Assembly: GCF_000003195.3 (NCBI RefSeq) | Contig: NC_012870.2 | Coordinates: 4,766,501-4,830,500 of the forward strand | Source: Sorghum bicolor | Lineage: Eukaryota > Streptophyta > Magnoliopsida > Poales > Poaceae | DNA length: 64,000 bases | Reading direction: 5' to 3' | Shown: positions 40,422 to 49,214 of the stretch, piece after piece | Numbering within the stretch: position 1 is the first letter of the stretch | How the letters are laid out: each line of letters begins with the position of its first letter | The notes under the pieces: model-generated | Database searches by the model: none | What the model was told of the DNA's origin: nothing | Seen by the model: the letters and a program-made list of their open reading frames with translations, nothing else | Translations under genes and position numbers: made by a program

Positions 40422-40764
40422 TAAATAAAGAAAGTGGAGCAAAATAAAGAACATAATTCTTATCCTTTTCTATTTGACTATTAAGAGTTCTATTTAGAAT
40501 ACTTAGGATGTGAGGAATCTATTTATATTAAGACTTCTACTCCACATATTGGTTTAGACGCAAGTTATTCTAACTCGTATGAGCATGGGTTATATATATA
40601 AGTCCACATAAAAGAAACATTTCATTGTTCGGTAGTTAGAGGAAGATAGACAAAAAAATAGATGGGCAAAAAAAGAGCCTAAAATTTTACCTCTTTATTA
40701 TTAGATATAGATATATATAATTAGGTAATAGAGATATAGATATGGATTTGATAGCTTTTTTTCT

Positions 40765-40794
40765 CCCGTTGCAACGCACGGGCATTTTTGCTAG
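40765..40794 (+). mobile_element. Helitron 3' terminus (plus orientation)
   Basis: CCCGTTGCAACGCACGGG, then CATTTTTG and CTAG: the same hairpin-plus-CTRR end as at 29058-29085 but in the opposite orientation. The base after CTAG is G rather than the expected T, which may reflect later mutation or decay. The 5' end was not found; AT-rich TTATTATTAGA motifs at about 40058 and 40702 are candidates for the ends of related elements. Confidence 0.6.
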
Positions 40795-41477
40795 GAAAAC
40801 TAATGGTACAAAATAAGACTAATTTGCAAGATAAATCTACGGCAGCGGATGGCGGGAACTCGAGGTGGGCGAACACAGTGCCTCCGCCGCCGAGGACACT
40901 CACGGGGGTGGTGGCGTTGTTGGTGTAGACTACCCCTGCTCGTTGAGGAGCGCTTGTCAGCATAGAAGTTAAGTTCAGTTGCTCGTTGAGAGTTCAGTTG
41001 CTCGTTGAGGAGTGCTATAAAGGTACACAGGATTTGAACATGAACACTGACTCAGTAAGTGTATGGCCCTCGCCCTATTTTAACCTACTGTGAAATGTCA
41101 ATGACCTGTAATTTAATTTTGCAGTCATGGATGAATGAGTACAGGCGATCAGTTCTACATTATCTTACCTTCCACCAATCACAAGTCCTGAGACAGCTGC
41201 AAAAGATAGGTTCAATCCCTATGCACTTCTCGTCATCAGAAGCAGACGTTGTTGTAATAGCTTGCACGCAGAAGGAAGACACTGAATCACCAAAGATGTA
41301 TAACAGAAGCTCTTGAATCACAACAGCTGTAACAGAGCATGCAACCCATATATATATGGGTGCTCCATACATAAAGAAGCCGCTGTTATTAAGTCGTGCG
41401 TGCGTTGAGGTCGATGATCACGAGTGATAAAACGACATTCAGATTGTCCGTTTTTTGCTGGCGAGGAGCTGGTCCGT
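40795..41477. other. Gene-poor stretch with short coding-like islands
   Basis: A minus-strand piece at about 40840-40960 (AGVVYTNNATTPVSVLGGGG) and a plus-strand piece at about 41125-41315 (SWMNEYRRSVLHYL) have coding-like composition, but I do not recognise either and neither has a complete structure. Confidence 0.35.
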
Positions 41478-41519
41478 GTCTCCGGTTAAAGACATCGTCC
41501 GTCTCCGTTAACCGGAGAC
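41478..41519. repeat. Perfect 12-bp inverted repeat (hairpin)
   Basis: GTCTCCGGTTAA and TTAACCGGAGAC form a perfect 12-bp stem with an 18-base loop. The TTAACCGG core is the same as the core of the minisatellite unit about 1.2 kb to the right. Confidence 0.85.
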
Positions 41520-41691
41520 TGTGCTTCTAGAGTTAGATATTTTGTAAAGAAGTGTGCTGAATATGGACACATGGTAAAATCATGAGCCATTGAGTCCTAC
41601 ATATATACCTAGGACCCTCCTCATGTGCTAACCAAACCCTCCATTACCTTGCCTCCACATTCTGTTAATCCAAAAAACTACCATAACTAAC

Positions 41692-42168
41692 ATGTGGTCT
41701 CGTACAACCATTTACTCCTCCGACGAGGATGGTGACTCTGTCAACAACTACTCCTCCGATGAGTATGATGACTCTGCCCTCTCATCAGAGCCCTTTAGTA
41801 GCGTACCAAATTCTCCTAATGACTCTTATGGAGAGGAGACCGAGTACGACAAGGAGGAGGACGACGAGAGCTCGGACGAGGACGATGTTGAGGAGAGCTC
41901 GGACGAGGACGATGAAGCGACAGAAGAGGCCAAGAAGAGGAAGCGAGCGAAGGAGCATAGAGACAAGAAAGGGGCTGCGGAGAAGAGAAGGGTGGGGGAG
42001 GAGGAGGAGGAGGAGGAGGAGGAGGAGGTGGACTCGAAGATGGCCAGGAAGTTTCAGAGTGCAGACTTCGACATCGACGATGGTCCCTCCAATGTCGGTC
42101 CTAGGGCTCCTGCTAGTCTCGGTCCCATGTCAGATTCATCGGAGAACTCCTCGAAGGGGTCGTCGTAG
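41692..42168 (+). CDS. Highly acidic Ser/Asp/Glu-rich protein, 158 aa, function unknown
   Basis: The frame starts at an ATG in a plausible context (CTAACATGTGG), about 80 bp after an ATATATAC stretch that could serve as TATA box. The product opens MWSRTTIYSSDEDGDS, has runs of SSDEDD units (residues about 9-80), a short basic patch KKRKRAKEHRDKKG that could be a nuclear localisation signal, a run of ten glutamates and a Ser-rich tail. Clusters of Ser next to Asp/Glu are ideal casein kinase 2 sites. Composition is like histone chaperones and other acidic nuclear proteins, but no domain is present and I do not recognise a family. The GA-rich DNA could also produce an open frame by chance, so this remains a candidate gene. 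Confidence 0.5.
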   Translation: MWSRTTIYSSDEDGDSVNNYSSDEYDDSALSSEPFSSVPNSPNDSYGEETEYDKEEDDESSDEDDVEESSDEDDEATEEAKKRKRAKEHRDKKGAAEKRRVGEEEEEEEEEEVDSKMARKFQSADFDIDDGPSNVGPRAPASLGPMSDSSENSSKGSS

Positions 42169-42230
42169 ATTAGATTATTCTGATAGTCCGATTCAGTGTT
42201 TTATTTTACTCCTCACTGTCAGGGGCTCCT

Positions 42231-42697
42231 ATACAACTGAAAATTATATAAATTGCATGCACAAATCAACAAATCCATCTCCAATAAATTTCAGTCAATT
42301 TTGCTAAAAATTTTTTGTGTGTATGCGAGTTTTTAGTTTTAGAGCCCGACTCTTGACGTGGGGGCGACCTATAGGTCTAGTCACGCTATTGTGCACAAAG
42401 TTGTTGCTTAATTATCATATTGAGTCATCTCCAACAAATTTTAGTCTATTTTGCTAATTGAGTCATATCATGAAGTAGACATGACTTATATCATGAAGTA
42501 GACATGACTTATTGAGTCATATCATGAAGTAGACATGACTTATACAATTAATTTTATAATTAATTTATATAAATTATACAACTGAAAATTATATAAATTG
42601 CATGCACAAATCAACAAATCCATCTCCAATAAATTTCAGTCAATTTTGCTAAAATTTTTTTGTGTGTATGCGAGTTTTTAGTTTTAGAGCCCGACCC
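42231..42697. repeat. 120-bp direct repeat pair enclosing short tandem repeats
   Basis: The segment from ATACAACTGAAAATTATATA to AGTTTTAGAGCCCGAC occurs at about 42231-42351 and again at about 42576-42695 with almost no change. Between them, ATCATGAAGTAGACATGACT is repeated three times (42464-42545). The minisatellite starts exactly where the second copy ends. Confidence 0.88.
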
Positions 42698-43397
42698 TTA
42701 ACCGGCATCAGTTCCCTTAACCGGCATCAGTTCCCTTAACCGGTGTTAATTCTCTTAACCGGCGTTATGTCGCTTAACCGGCGTCAATTCCCTTAACCGG
42801 CGTCAGTAACCTTAACCGGCCTCAATTCCCTGAACCGGCGTCAATTCCCTTAACCGGCGTCAGTAACCTTAACCGGCATCAGTAACCTTAACCGGCATCA
42901 ATTCCCCTTAACCGGCCTCACTTCCCTTAACCGGCGTCAGTTCCCTTAACCGGCCTCAATTCCCTTAACCGGCCTCAATTCCCTTAACCGGCCTCAATTC
43001 CCTTAATCGGCGTGAATTCCCTTAACCGGCGTCAGTAACCTTAACCGGCATCAGTAACTTTAACCGGCATCAATTCCCCATAACCGGCCTCAATTCCCTT
43101 AACCGGCGTCAGTTCCCTTAACCGGCGTGAATTCCCTTAACCGGCGCCAATTCCCTTAACCGGCGTCAGTAACCTTAACCGGCATCAGTAACCTTAACCG
43201 GCATCAATTCCCCTTAACCGGCGTCAGTTCCCTTAACCGGCGTCAATTCCCTTAACCGGCCTCAATTCCCTTAATCGGCCTCAATTCCCTTAACCGGCAT
43301 CAGTAACCTTAACCGGCATCAGTTCCCTTAACCGGCGTCAATTCCCTTAACCGGCCTCAATTCCCTTAACCGGCATCAGTAACCTTAACCGGCATCA
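42696..43397. repeat. 19-bp minisatellite, about 37 units
   Basis: The unit is TTAACCGGCRTCARTTCCC with frequent variants: GCATC, GCGTC or GCCTC in the middle and CAGTAACC instead of CARTTCCC at the end. The TTAACCGG core is almost invariant (a few TTAATCGG). Variant units recur in the same order (GTAACC, GTAACC, AATTCCCC, then GCCTC or GCGTC units) at about 42800-42930, 43020-43110 and 43160-43230, which is a higher-order repeat. There is no spacer sequence between units. Confidence 0.95.
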
Positions 43398-45111
43398 ACT
43401 TGAGGACTAGGCTCCCGTGGCGCGCAGGCGAGGGGGCGCGCCGGTGGCAGATTTTGGCCACTGGAGTGGGGGGAGGGGCGGTGGCGCCGGTGAGGTGTAG
43501 TGTGGGGAGCGAGTGCGGGCGAGGCAGGGAGGCGGAGGGGGAGAGAGGCGCCACGTCAGACATGCCTATGTGGCGTCACGTAGGCCAAAACAGCCATTAA
43601 AACCACCGAGGTTGAAAAAAGGACGGTTTTAATAGTTCAGGTGCCCTGAACAACTGGTTTCGTGGTTGAGGGTTTTAAATCAGTAAACAATTATCGTTGT
43701 TATTTTCTTATAGTTCAAATGTAAGCCCGAAATATTATTAAAGGATGCTCATGGTTATATATAATTATTGCCATATAACTTCATGTGTACTCTGTATTTC
43801 ATTTCACTTCATTATTCTAAAGAGATGGCTTATGTCGAGAAAAGATGTCTTGAAATTCATGTGTACTTTGTTTGGTTCCATCATGATTCTGGGATTAGCA
43901 AGTTCATGGGGAAGTTGGGGATTAGTTTTTCTTATTTGCTAAGCTGAGTTTGCACACGTGTCTTCGTAGATGACACACTTCATTTATACTGTTTAGTATA
44001 CTGTTTCGGTCTCGCGCGTACGTGCGGGTGGCTCTTGCGCCACGACTTGCGCTCCTCGGCGAGGCGGCAGCAGGCGACGCCTCCGGACGCCATCCGACGC
44101 GCTAGCTGCTCGCTCTCGCTTGTGGATGTGGTGGACTCGAGCTTGCGCGCTGTTCGTACCGGCCACGCCGTCGTCTTCGTTCTCTCCGGCGGGGTTACAT
44201 GTGAGACCGCGAGGACGGCGGGCCGGGGGTTGAATAGGGGGTTAGTGCGGAGCGTGGAGGTCAAGCCGAACAGATAAACACCGAAGGTGCCACTGGCCAG
44301 GTAGAGACGTGGTCCCCGCCGTCCGGTAGATTGGCCGCCGGGACGCCGGTGGGATCCAGATATCAGCGGGAGAAGCGTGAGGGGAAGGTCTGGGACGGGA
44401 ACGCGGGACTGGGCGTGGGCGCGGCGAGGCTTCGGACGCAAGGCAAGGGGTTCCGTGTTCAAGAGGACCGGTCATGCTAAAGCAGGCAGGATGGGACCCG
44501 CGATGGACTGTTGTCGTTGCCGGACAACGGAGACCAGCAGTCGCTGGGCCTTGACTCTTGTGCACGCCACCGCTGCTCCGCGACTGTAGCTGTGACTCGG
44601 CCACCAGCACATGGTGGAGGTGAGCGCGAGAGGTTTAGGGTTTAGGGTTGATCAAGGTGAACGGGGTGGCGATGGCTTGGCGAGGATCCGCGTTCGCGGC
44701 GGAACCCAGGATCCGCGTCTGCGGCGGAACCCCGTTCACCTTGGTCGTAGCGGCCGAAGATGTCCTGGTGGCCTCGACTTCCCTCCGTCGTGGACGCGGA
44801 TCCTCATGCTTTGGCCGCAAGAAGACGGCGGTGGCCGCAAGGTTAGTCTAGCACCTCTTCATCGCTTGATTCTCCCTGAACCAGTGAATCCCAACTCAAA
44901 TCAGTCTGTGAGTTTTCGTTCTTGGTAGATGATGCATTCTCCTCTTTCTTCTTGTAGGTTCGATTGAAATTAGGTGCATCATAACTAGTATCACTTACGA
45001 ACTGCACCAATGGGGTGGTTATGGTGGCCTGTGGAAATCTTCTTTTTATATAGTAAATTTAGGAGTAACTTTTTGGAACAAAACAAGGCCAAGAACCCAC
45101 AACAGCAGCTG
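43398..45111. other. GC-rich stretch without a supportable gene
   Basis: Overlapping frames on both strands (44000-44600) lack domains. A telomere-like TTTAGGGTTTAGGG occurs at 44635-44648. An inverted repeat pairs GATCAAGGTGAACGGGGT (about 44649) with ACCCCGTTCACCTTGGTC (about 44730), with repeated GGATCCGCGT inside. Nothing is recognised as a product. Confidence 0.45.
44649..44748. repeat. Imperfect 17-bp inverted repeat around a GGATCCGCG duplication
   Basis: The arms are TCAAGGTGAACGGGGT and ACCCCGTTCACCTTGG. Between them AGGATCCGCGT and CTGCGGCGGAACCC type segments are duplicated. Confidence 0.8.
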
Positions 45112-45510
45112 TCACAATGGAGTCACAAGGACCCGGCAGCTGTTTGCCTTGCCTGCCTCACCCGCTACCGTCGGATGATACGTGAACGGCGGAAAACCTT
45201 GATGGGCGATGGGTTTCAAACCAGATGGCCGAGGAATCCAGTTATCACGCCACAACCGTACAGACTTGCCATCTCCAATACGCCACACAACACCTTTTTT
45301 AATCAACTCCAGCCCATACTCAACGGCCCTCCATGTCGCCGAAGCATCATTAGCTGTTACCGTGTCTAGCAGATTACCAGATGGGTAGTATTTAGCTTTC
45401 AAGACTTGCGCACAAAAGCTATCAGGGCAAATCAGCAAGCGCCAAGCTTGGCGTGAAAGCAGTGCTTGGTTGAATAGCTACAAATCTTTAAATCCCATAC
45501 GCCGTTGACC
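45112..45510 (-). mobile_element. LINE (L1-type) reverse-transcriptase C-terminal fragment, broken
   Basis: On the minus strand the translation reads RRMGFKDL, a stop, LFNQALLSRQAWRLLICPDSF, AQVLKAKYYPSGNLLDTV, ATWRAVEYGLELIKKGVVWR and IGDGKSVRLWRDNWIPR. This is the well-known segment of plant LINE polyproteins after the reverse transcriptase, leading to the zf-RVT region. There is an in-frame stop in the first part, the protein breaks off at both ends and no poly(A) tail or target duplication is visible. It is a dead 5'- and 3'-truncated copy. Confidence 0.88.
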
Positions 45511-45539
45511 AGGTCAGTACCGGCTTGCCTCCATCCCCT

Positions 45540-46229
45540 CTCTCTGCAAAACTCGTTCCTCCTCGATGGTGAGCCAAGTTGCACGGGCGGTGGCGTCGCG
45601 CTCCATGACGGCGTTGGCGAGGTCTCCGGTCATGAGCTGATTAAGCAATTTTACTCATGACGGCGTTGCACGCCTCCTTGGCGAGGCGCTCCTGCTCCTA
45701 GCGCTCCTCCTCGGCCTTTTGATCGGCAGGGTTGGGAGGAGCGGAGGCCTTCTTGGCGGGGTCGATGAGATCGGAACCGCCGCCGAGGCCGGGAGCGGAG
45801 GGGGCTCCAGTCATGGCGCGACAGGGATGGAGGGCGGCGACGCCAGGGGGTAGGGGTCAGCGGCGTCGGTGGCATCTCGCTAGGGTTGCGAAGTCCTCGT
45901 GGAGGCTACCGGCTTATAGACATCCACTTAGTTATGAGTCATCCACTTAGTTATGAGACATCCATAAATTTGGGCGAGACATCTACTCCTCCTTGGCGAG
46001 GCGCTCCTGCTCCTAGCGCTCCTCCTCGGCCTTTTGATCGGCAGGGTTGGGAGGAGCAGCAATTTTACTCATGACGGCGTTGCACGCCTCCTTGGCGAGG
46101 CGCTCATGCTCCTAGCGCTCCTCCTCGGCCTTTTGATCGGCAGGGTTGGGAGGACCAGAGGCCTTCTTGGCGGGGTCGATGAGATCGGAACCGCCGCCGA
46201 GGCCGGGAGCGGAGGGGGCTCCAGTCATT
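45540..46229 (-). pseudogene. Tandem 414-bp repeat carrying a broken coding fragment (locus 1)
   Basis: On the minus strand each unit encodes MTGAPSAPGLGGGSDLIDPA, then KKASAPPNPADQKAEEER, a stop, and EQERLAKEACNAVMSK. Next to it (about 45540-45640) lies ANAVMERDATARATWLTIEE. The units at about 45651 and 46065 are 414 bp apart. The same premature TAG in the middle is present in every unit of both loci, so it came before the amplification. I do not recognise the parent protein; it looks like a charged N-terminal region of a transposon or retroelement protein, which is only a guess. Confidence 0.6.
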
Positions 46230-46606
46230 TACAGGCGACGAGATATTGCATGTGGAGTGTGCAGTACGTACCGGCTCTGTACCGGCTCTGTTCCTCTAAC
46301 TAATCCTGTGGCATCCTTTTGCTCTGTTATTAAACTCGTTCAGTATTGTCAATTTTCGTCAGTAATAAACTGCAAGAGGTACTGCAGTCGATGTGAGTGG
46401 TTTGTTCAATTGATTAACCACCGAATGCTTCTGTAAAAAGTGGCCAACACTTCTGAAAGATAAGATTATAGAGTAGTAACATTTTGTGATAAAACTAAGA
46501 CAAGAAAGTACACTATGCACAAGTTCCTGAATTCTTACAGAGCCAACTTCTTTGTTTGTTTGTTCTATTTGTTGTGGTAAAAAAATTGTGCTTGTTCACT
46601 TTCTTG

Positions 46607-47892
46607 CAGGGGCGGGCCCACGTGTATTCATGGGTATTCAACTGAATACCCATTATTTTTGACAAAAAAATTTGTATGTATAGTGTATACCAAGCATATA
46701 TACCAAAACAAACAAAAAAAAATAGCATGTGTTCTCATCAATTCTAGCCCGTTAAGGCAAAAAGCTCATCTCCCTCCTCTTCCCGAAGGCCCAAACGGCC
46801 CAAACGGTCCAAACCTAAACTCCACCCACCACCAGCCCATCTGACCATCTCTGATTCAGTCGAATCGTTCCCCATCGACGCTCATTCGCTCCCGTCGCGG
46901 CTCGCCCTCGCCCTCTCGTCACGCCGTCACCGCGTCGGGCGTCGGCGGGTGCTGACCCTAGGCGGCGGCCGCCGGCCAGCAGCGAACAGCCCAGGCGCGG
47001 AGGCGCCCACCAGCGGAGCAGAGAGGGCAGTTCGCGGGAGAAAAGCAGCGGGAAAGGCTGTCCCACGTTCCCTGATTCCTAGAATCCAGCTCAGGCTTTC
47101 GCCCTCTGCTAATCCGTCTCCCGAGCCGTGAGAGTGCAAAGATCGGTATGGGCTTCTTCAATTCCCATTTCCTTTTTTGGTAGAAAACGCAACTCTACTT
47201 GTTTTTCGCCGAGATGCCTTTGGTTGGTTCATTCGTTGGGTCATCTGTTTGTTTCTTACCCCATTGTGAAATCAGGATGGATGATTTCGTTTCCTTGGTG
47301 TATAGGTCGTACTAGCCAGCAGCCCAGCAAGGCGGCGGCGCGGGCACGCGGCGCGGCACTGCGGCAGGCCAGCAAGGTCCGGGAAGGCGGCGTGCATCTC
47401 TAGGACTCCGAGCTGGGCTCCAGGAAGGTGAGCCGTGAGCCGATTTGGATCTGAAAAATAGAATAAGAGTCGTTGGACCTGCTGTTAGACCACTAGTGCT
47501 AGTGGTGATTTACGAATTTTGATTTCCATCCGTAATCCGTTTCTGATTGCAACTTGTGTGTTGCGTGATTACGAATTTTATGTGAGAAAGGAAGACAGTA
47601 GTGCTACTACTACTGATTTGAGGCAATTTTTTTGCAAAGGAAGGCATTTTAGGTTCAAATCTATAGGATGCAAATTTTCTTATAAATTGGTTGTTTTATC
47701 ATCTATTTATTTCAGACATTGAAGCTTTGATATGTTGTGTTGAATATCTTCAAATTTGAAGTAATTTTATTAATCGATGATGTTTGTACTCGATTTTTTG
47801 TTGTGCATTAATAATTTAGCCCGTCTATAAAAAAAATGTTCTGTTATTTAAAAATTTGAATACCCATGTTCAAAATCCTAGGCCCGCCCCTG
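46607..47892. mobile_element. Non-autonomous hAT transposon, 1286 bp, complete
   Basis: The termini CAGGGGCGGGCC and GGCCCGCCCCTG are perfect 12-bp inverted repeats. The 8-bp target duplication CTTTCTTG is exact (46599-46606 and 47893-47900). Inner repeats ATGGGTATTCAA and TTGAATACCCAT also match. The GC-rich left interior (46800-47142) looks like a leader exon ending at a GTATGG donor, followed by an exon-like segment at 47306-47427. No transposase domain is present, so this is probably an internally deleted copy that kept the 5' end of its parent. Its right half is duplicated at 49215-49905 and its left half is copied at 55653-56142. Confidence 0.92.
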
Positions 47893-49214
47893 CTTTCTTG
47901 TGGTATGATTGTCCAATATTTCAGTTGTTTGTTCACTTTGTACACTTAACTAGTATGTTCAAGATGATGTGGTAAATTTTGTTGTGCTTGTTCACTTGGT
48001 TGCTTCTTCAAAATTACGTGTATGAAATATGGTGCTGAAATATAATCAAATTTGTATAGTTTGTTTGGTAGTTTTTGTCCTGTTCTTGCGTTAGTATTAC
48101 TGATATAGGGTTCTGATATTGTCCAATACAGTTTCAAGTGTTAATGCATCTGGTGCTGAAATAGTCCAATAGTATTACTGATATATGGTGCTGAAATTGC
48201 TGTAGCATTACTGATATATGGCGCTGCAGGTCTCGTTCGAGGAGAGCAAGGGCACGGTCATCTGTTGCTGTCCAAGGAAAGCTGGAAGGTACGCATTTCC
48301 TCCCTGTCTCCTCTTTCTTCCTCCCTTTTCCCCTCGTTCCTTGTGTACTGTGCATCTGGCTGTGCTTTGGATTTTGCTATGAACACTTCATTATATGTTT
48401 AAATATCTGACGCTCCGTTAGTCGTTCAGATCTAGTTTATATTGTCTCTACTATGTCTTTGTATGTGTTAAGTTCATTCACTGTAACATCCCGGGTGCGC
48501 TGTAGTATGATCGTCTACTTCTGTATCTGGCCTCATTTCAGGGCCCATATGGTGTAGCTCTAGTGTTATCGCATAAATTCTTTAGGTTGCTATATCTCAT
48601 AGTAATTGTGTATACTTATCTGCAATTAGATTGTCCACATTCACATTATGAAGCACTCAGTTGGCTAGTGATGTATGCCAGGCATTATCCATGCACTTGT
48701 TTAATTTATAAACGTGTGCACTTGGTGATTCATTTCATTCTGAACCATGAACTCGTTATTTTTGTGATGAATCTGCATCTCACGGAAAATCTAAATGTTA
48801 AGGTCATCAAGTTCATGGTCCTAGCTAGTGTATTCAGATTAGGAGTCATGGTCATATTCTGTGGTCATATTCAGATGCTTCTGTAAATGTTAGTTTCTAT
48901 CTATCCTAATTTCTATCTCTGAATATGGATTTGTTCTAATTTGTATCTTGTTTTTTTTATCTTGTTCTATCTATAGTTAGGTTGTTTCTTTTTTGAAGTC
49001 ACGTTGGTGTGTACTAGTGACAGTATCTTAGACACAAAAAAATTCACTCGCAGTGCATAATTTGACAAGTCTAGGATACGCTTTGAAGCAGATCGTTCGA
49101 TTTGCTCTTGATTGTTACTTTTTTATACATTTAAAAATTAATTGGCTGCTGGTTTCAGCATATTCTACTGATGATAGTTGACTTGCAAGTTGACACAACT
49201 TATCGTTTTCTCTA
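47201..49214. repeat. 2.0-kb tandem duplication, unit 1
   Basis: This unit begins inside the hAT element at GTTTTTCGCCGAGATGCC and runs through its right end and about 1.3 kb of flanking DNA. It is followed head to tail by unit 2, at an offset of 2013-2014 bp. Differences are rare single bases and small indels (for example TTCGAGG against TCCGAGG near 48235/50248), so the duplication is recent. Each unit holds exon-like segments with good splice sites: 47306-47427 and 48230-48288. Confidence 0.95.

Noticed and set aside
42696..43397. CRISPR-like array
   Set aside because: The units are 19 bp and directly adjacent with no unique spacers, there are no cas genes and the DNA is plant nuclear. 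It is a minisatellite.
44635..44650. Interstitial telomere
   Set aside because: Only two TTTAGGG units are present, which is within chance and far below a telomeric array.
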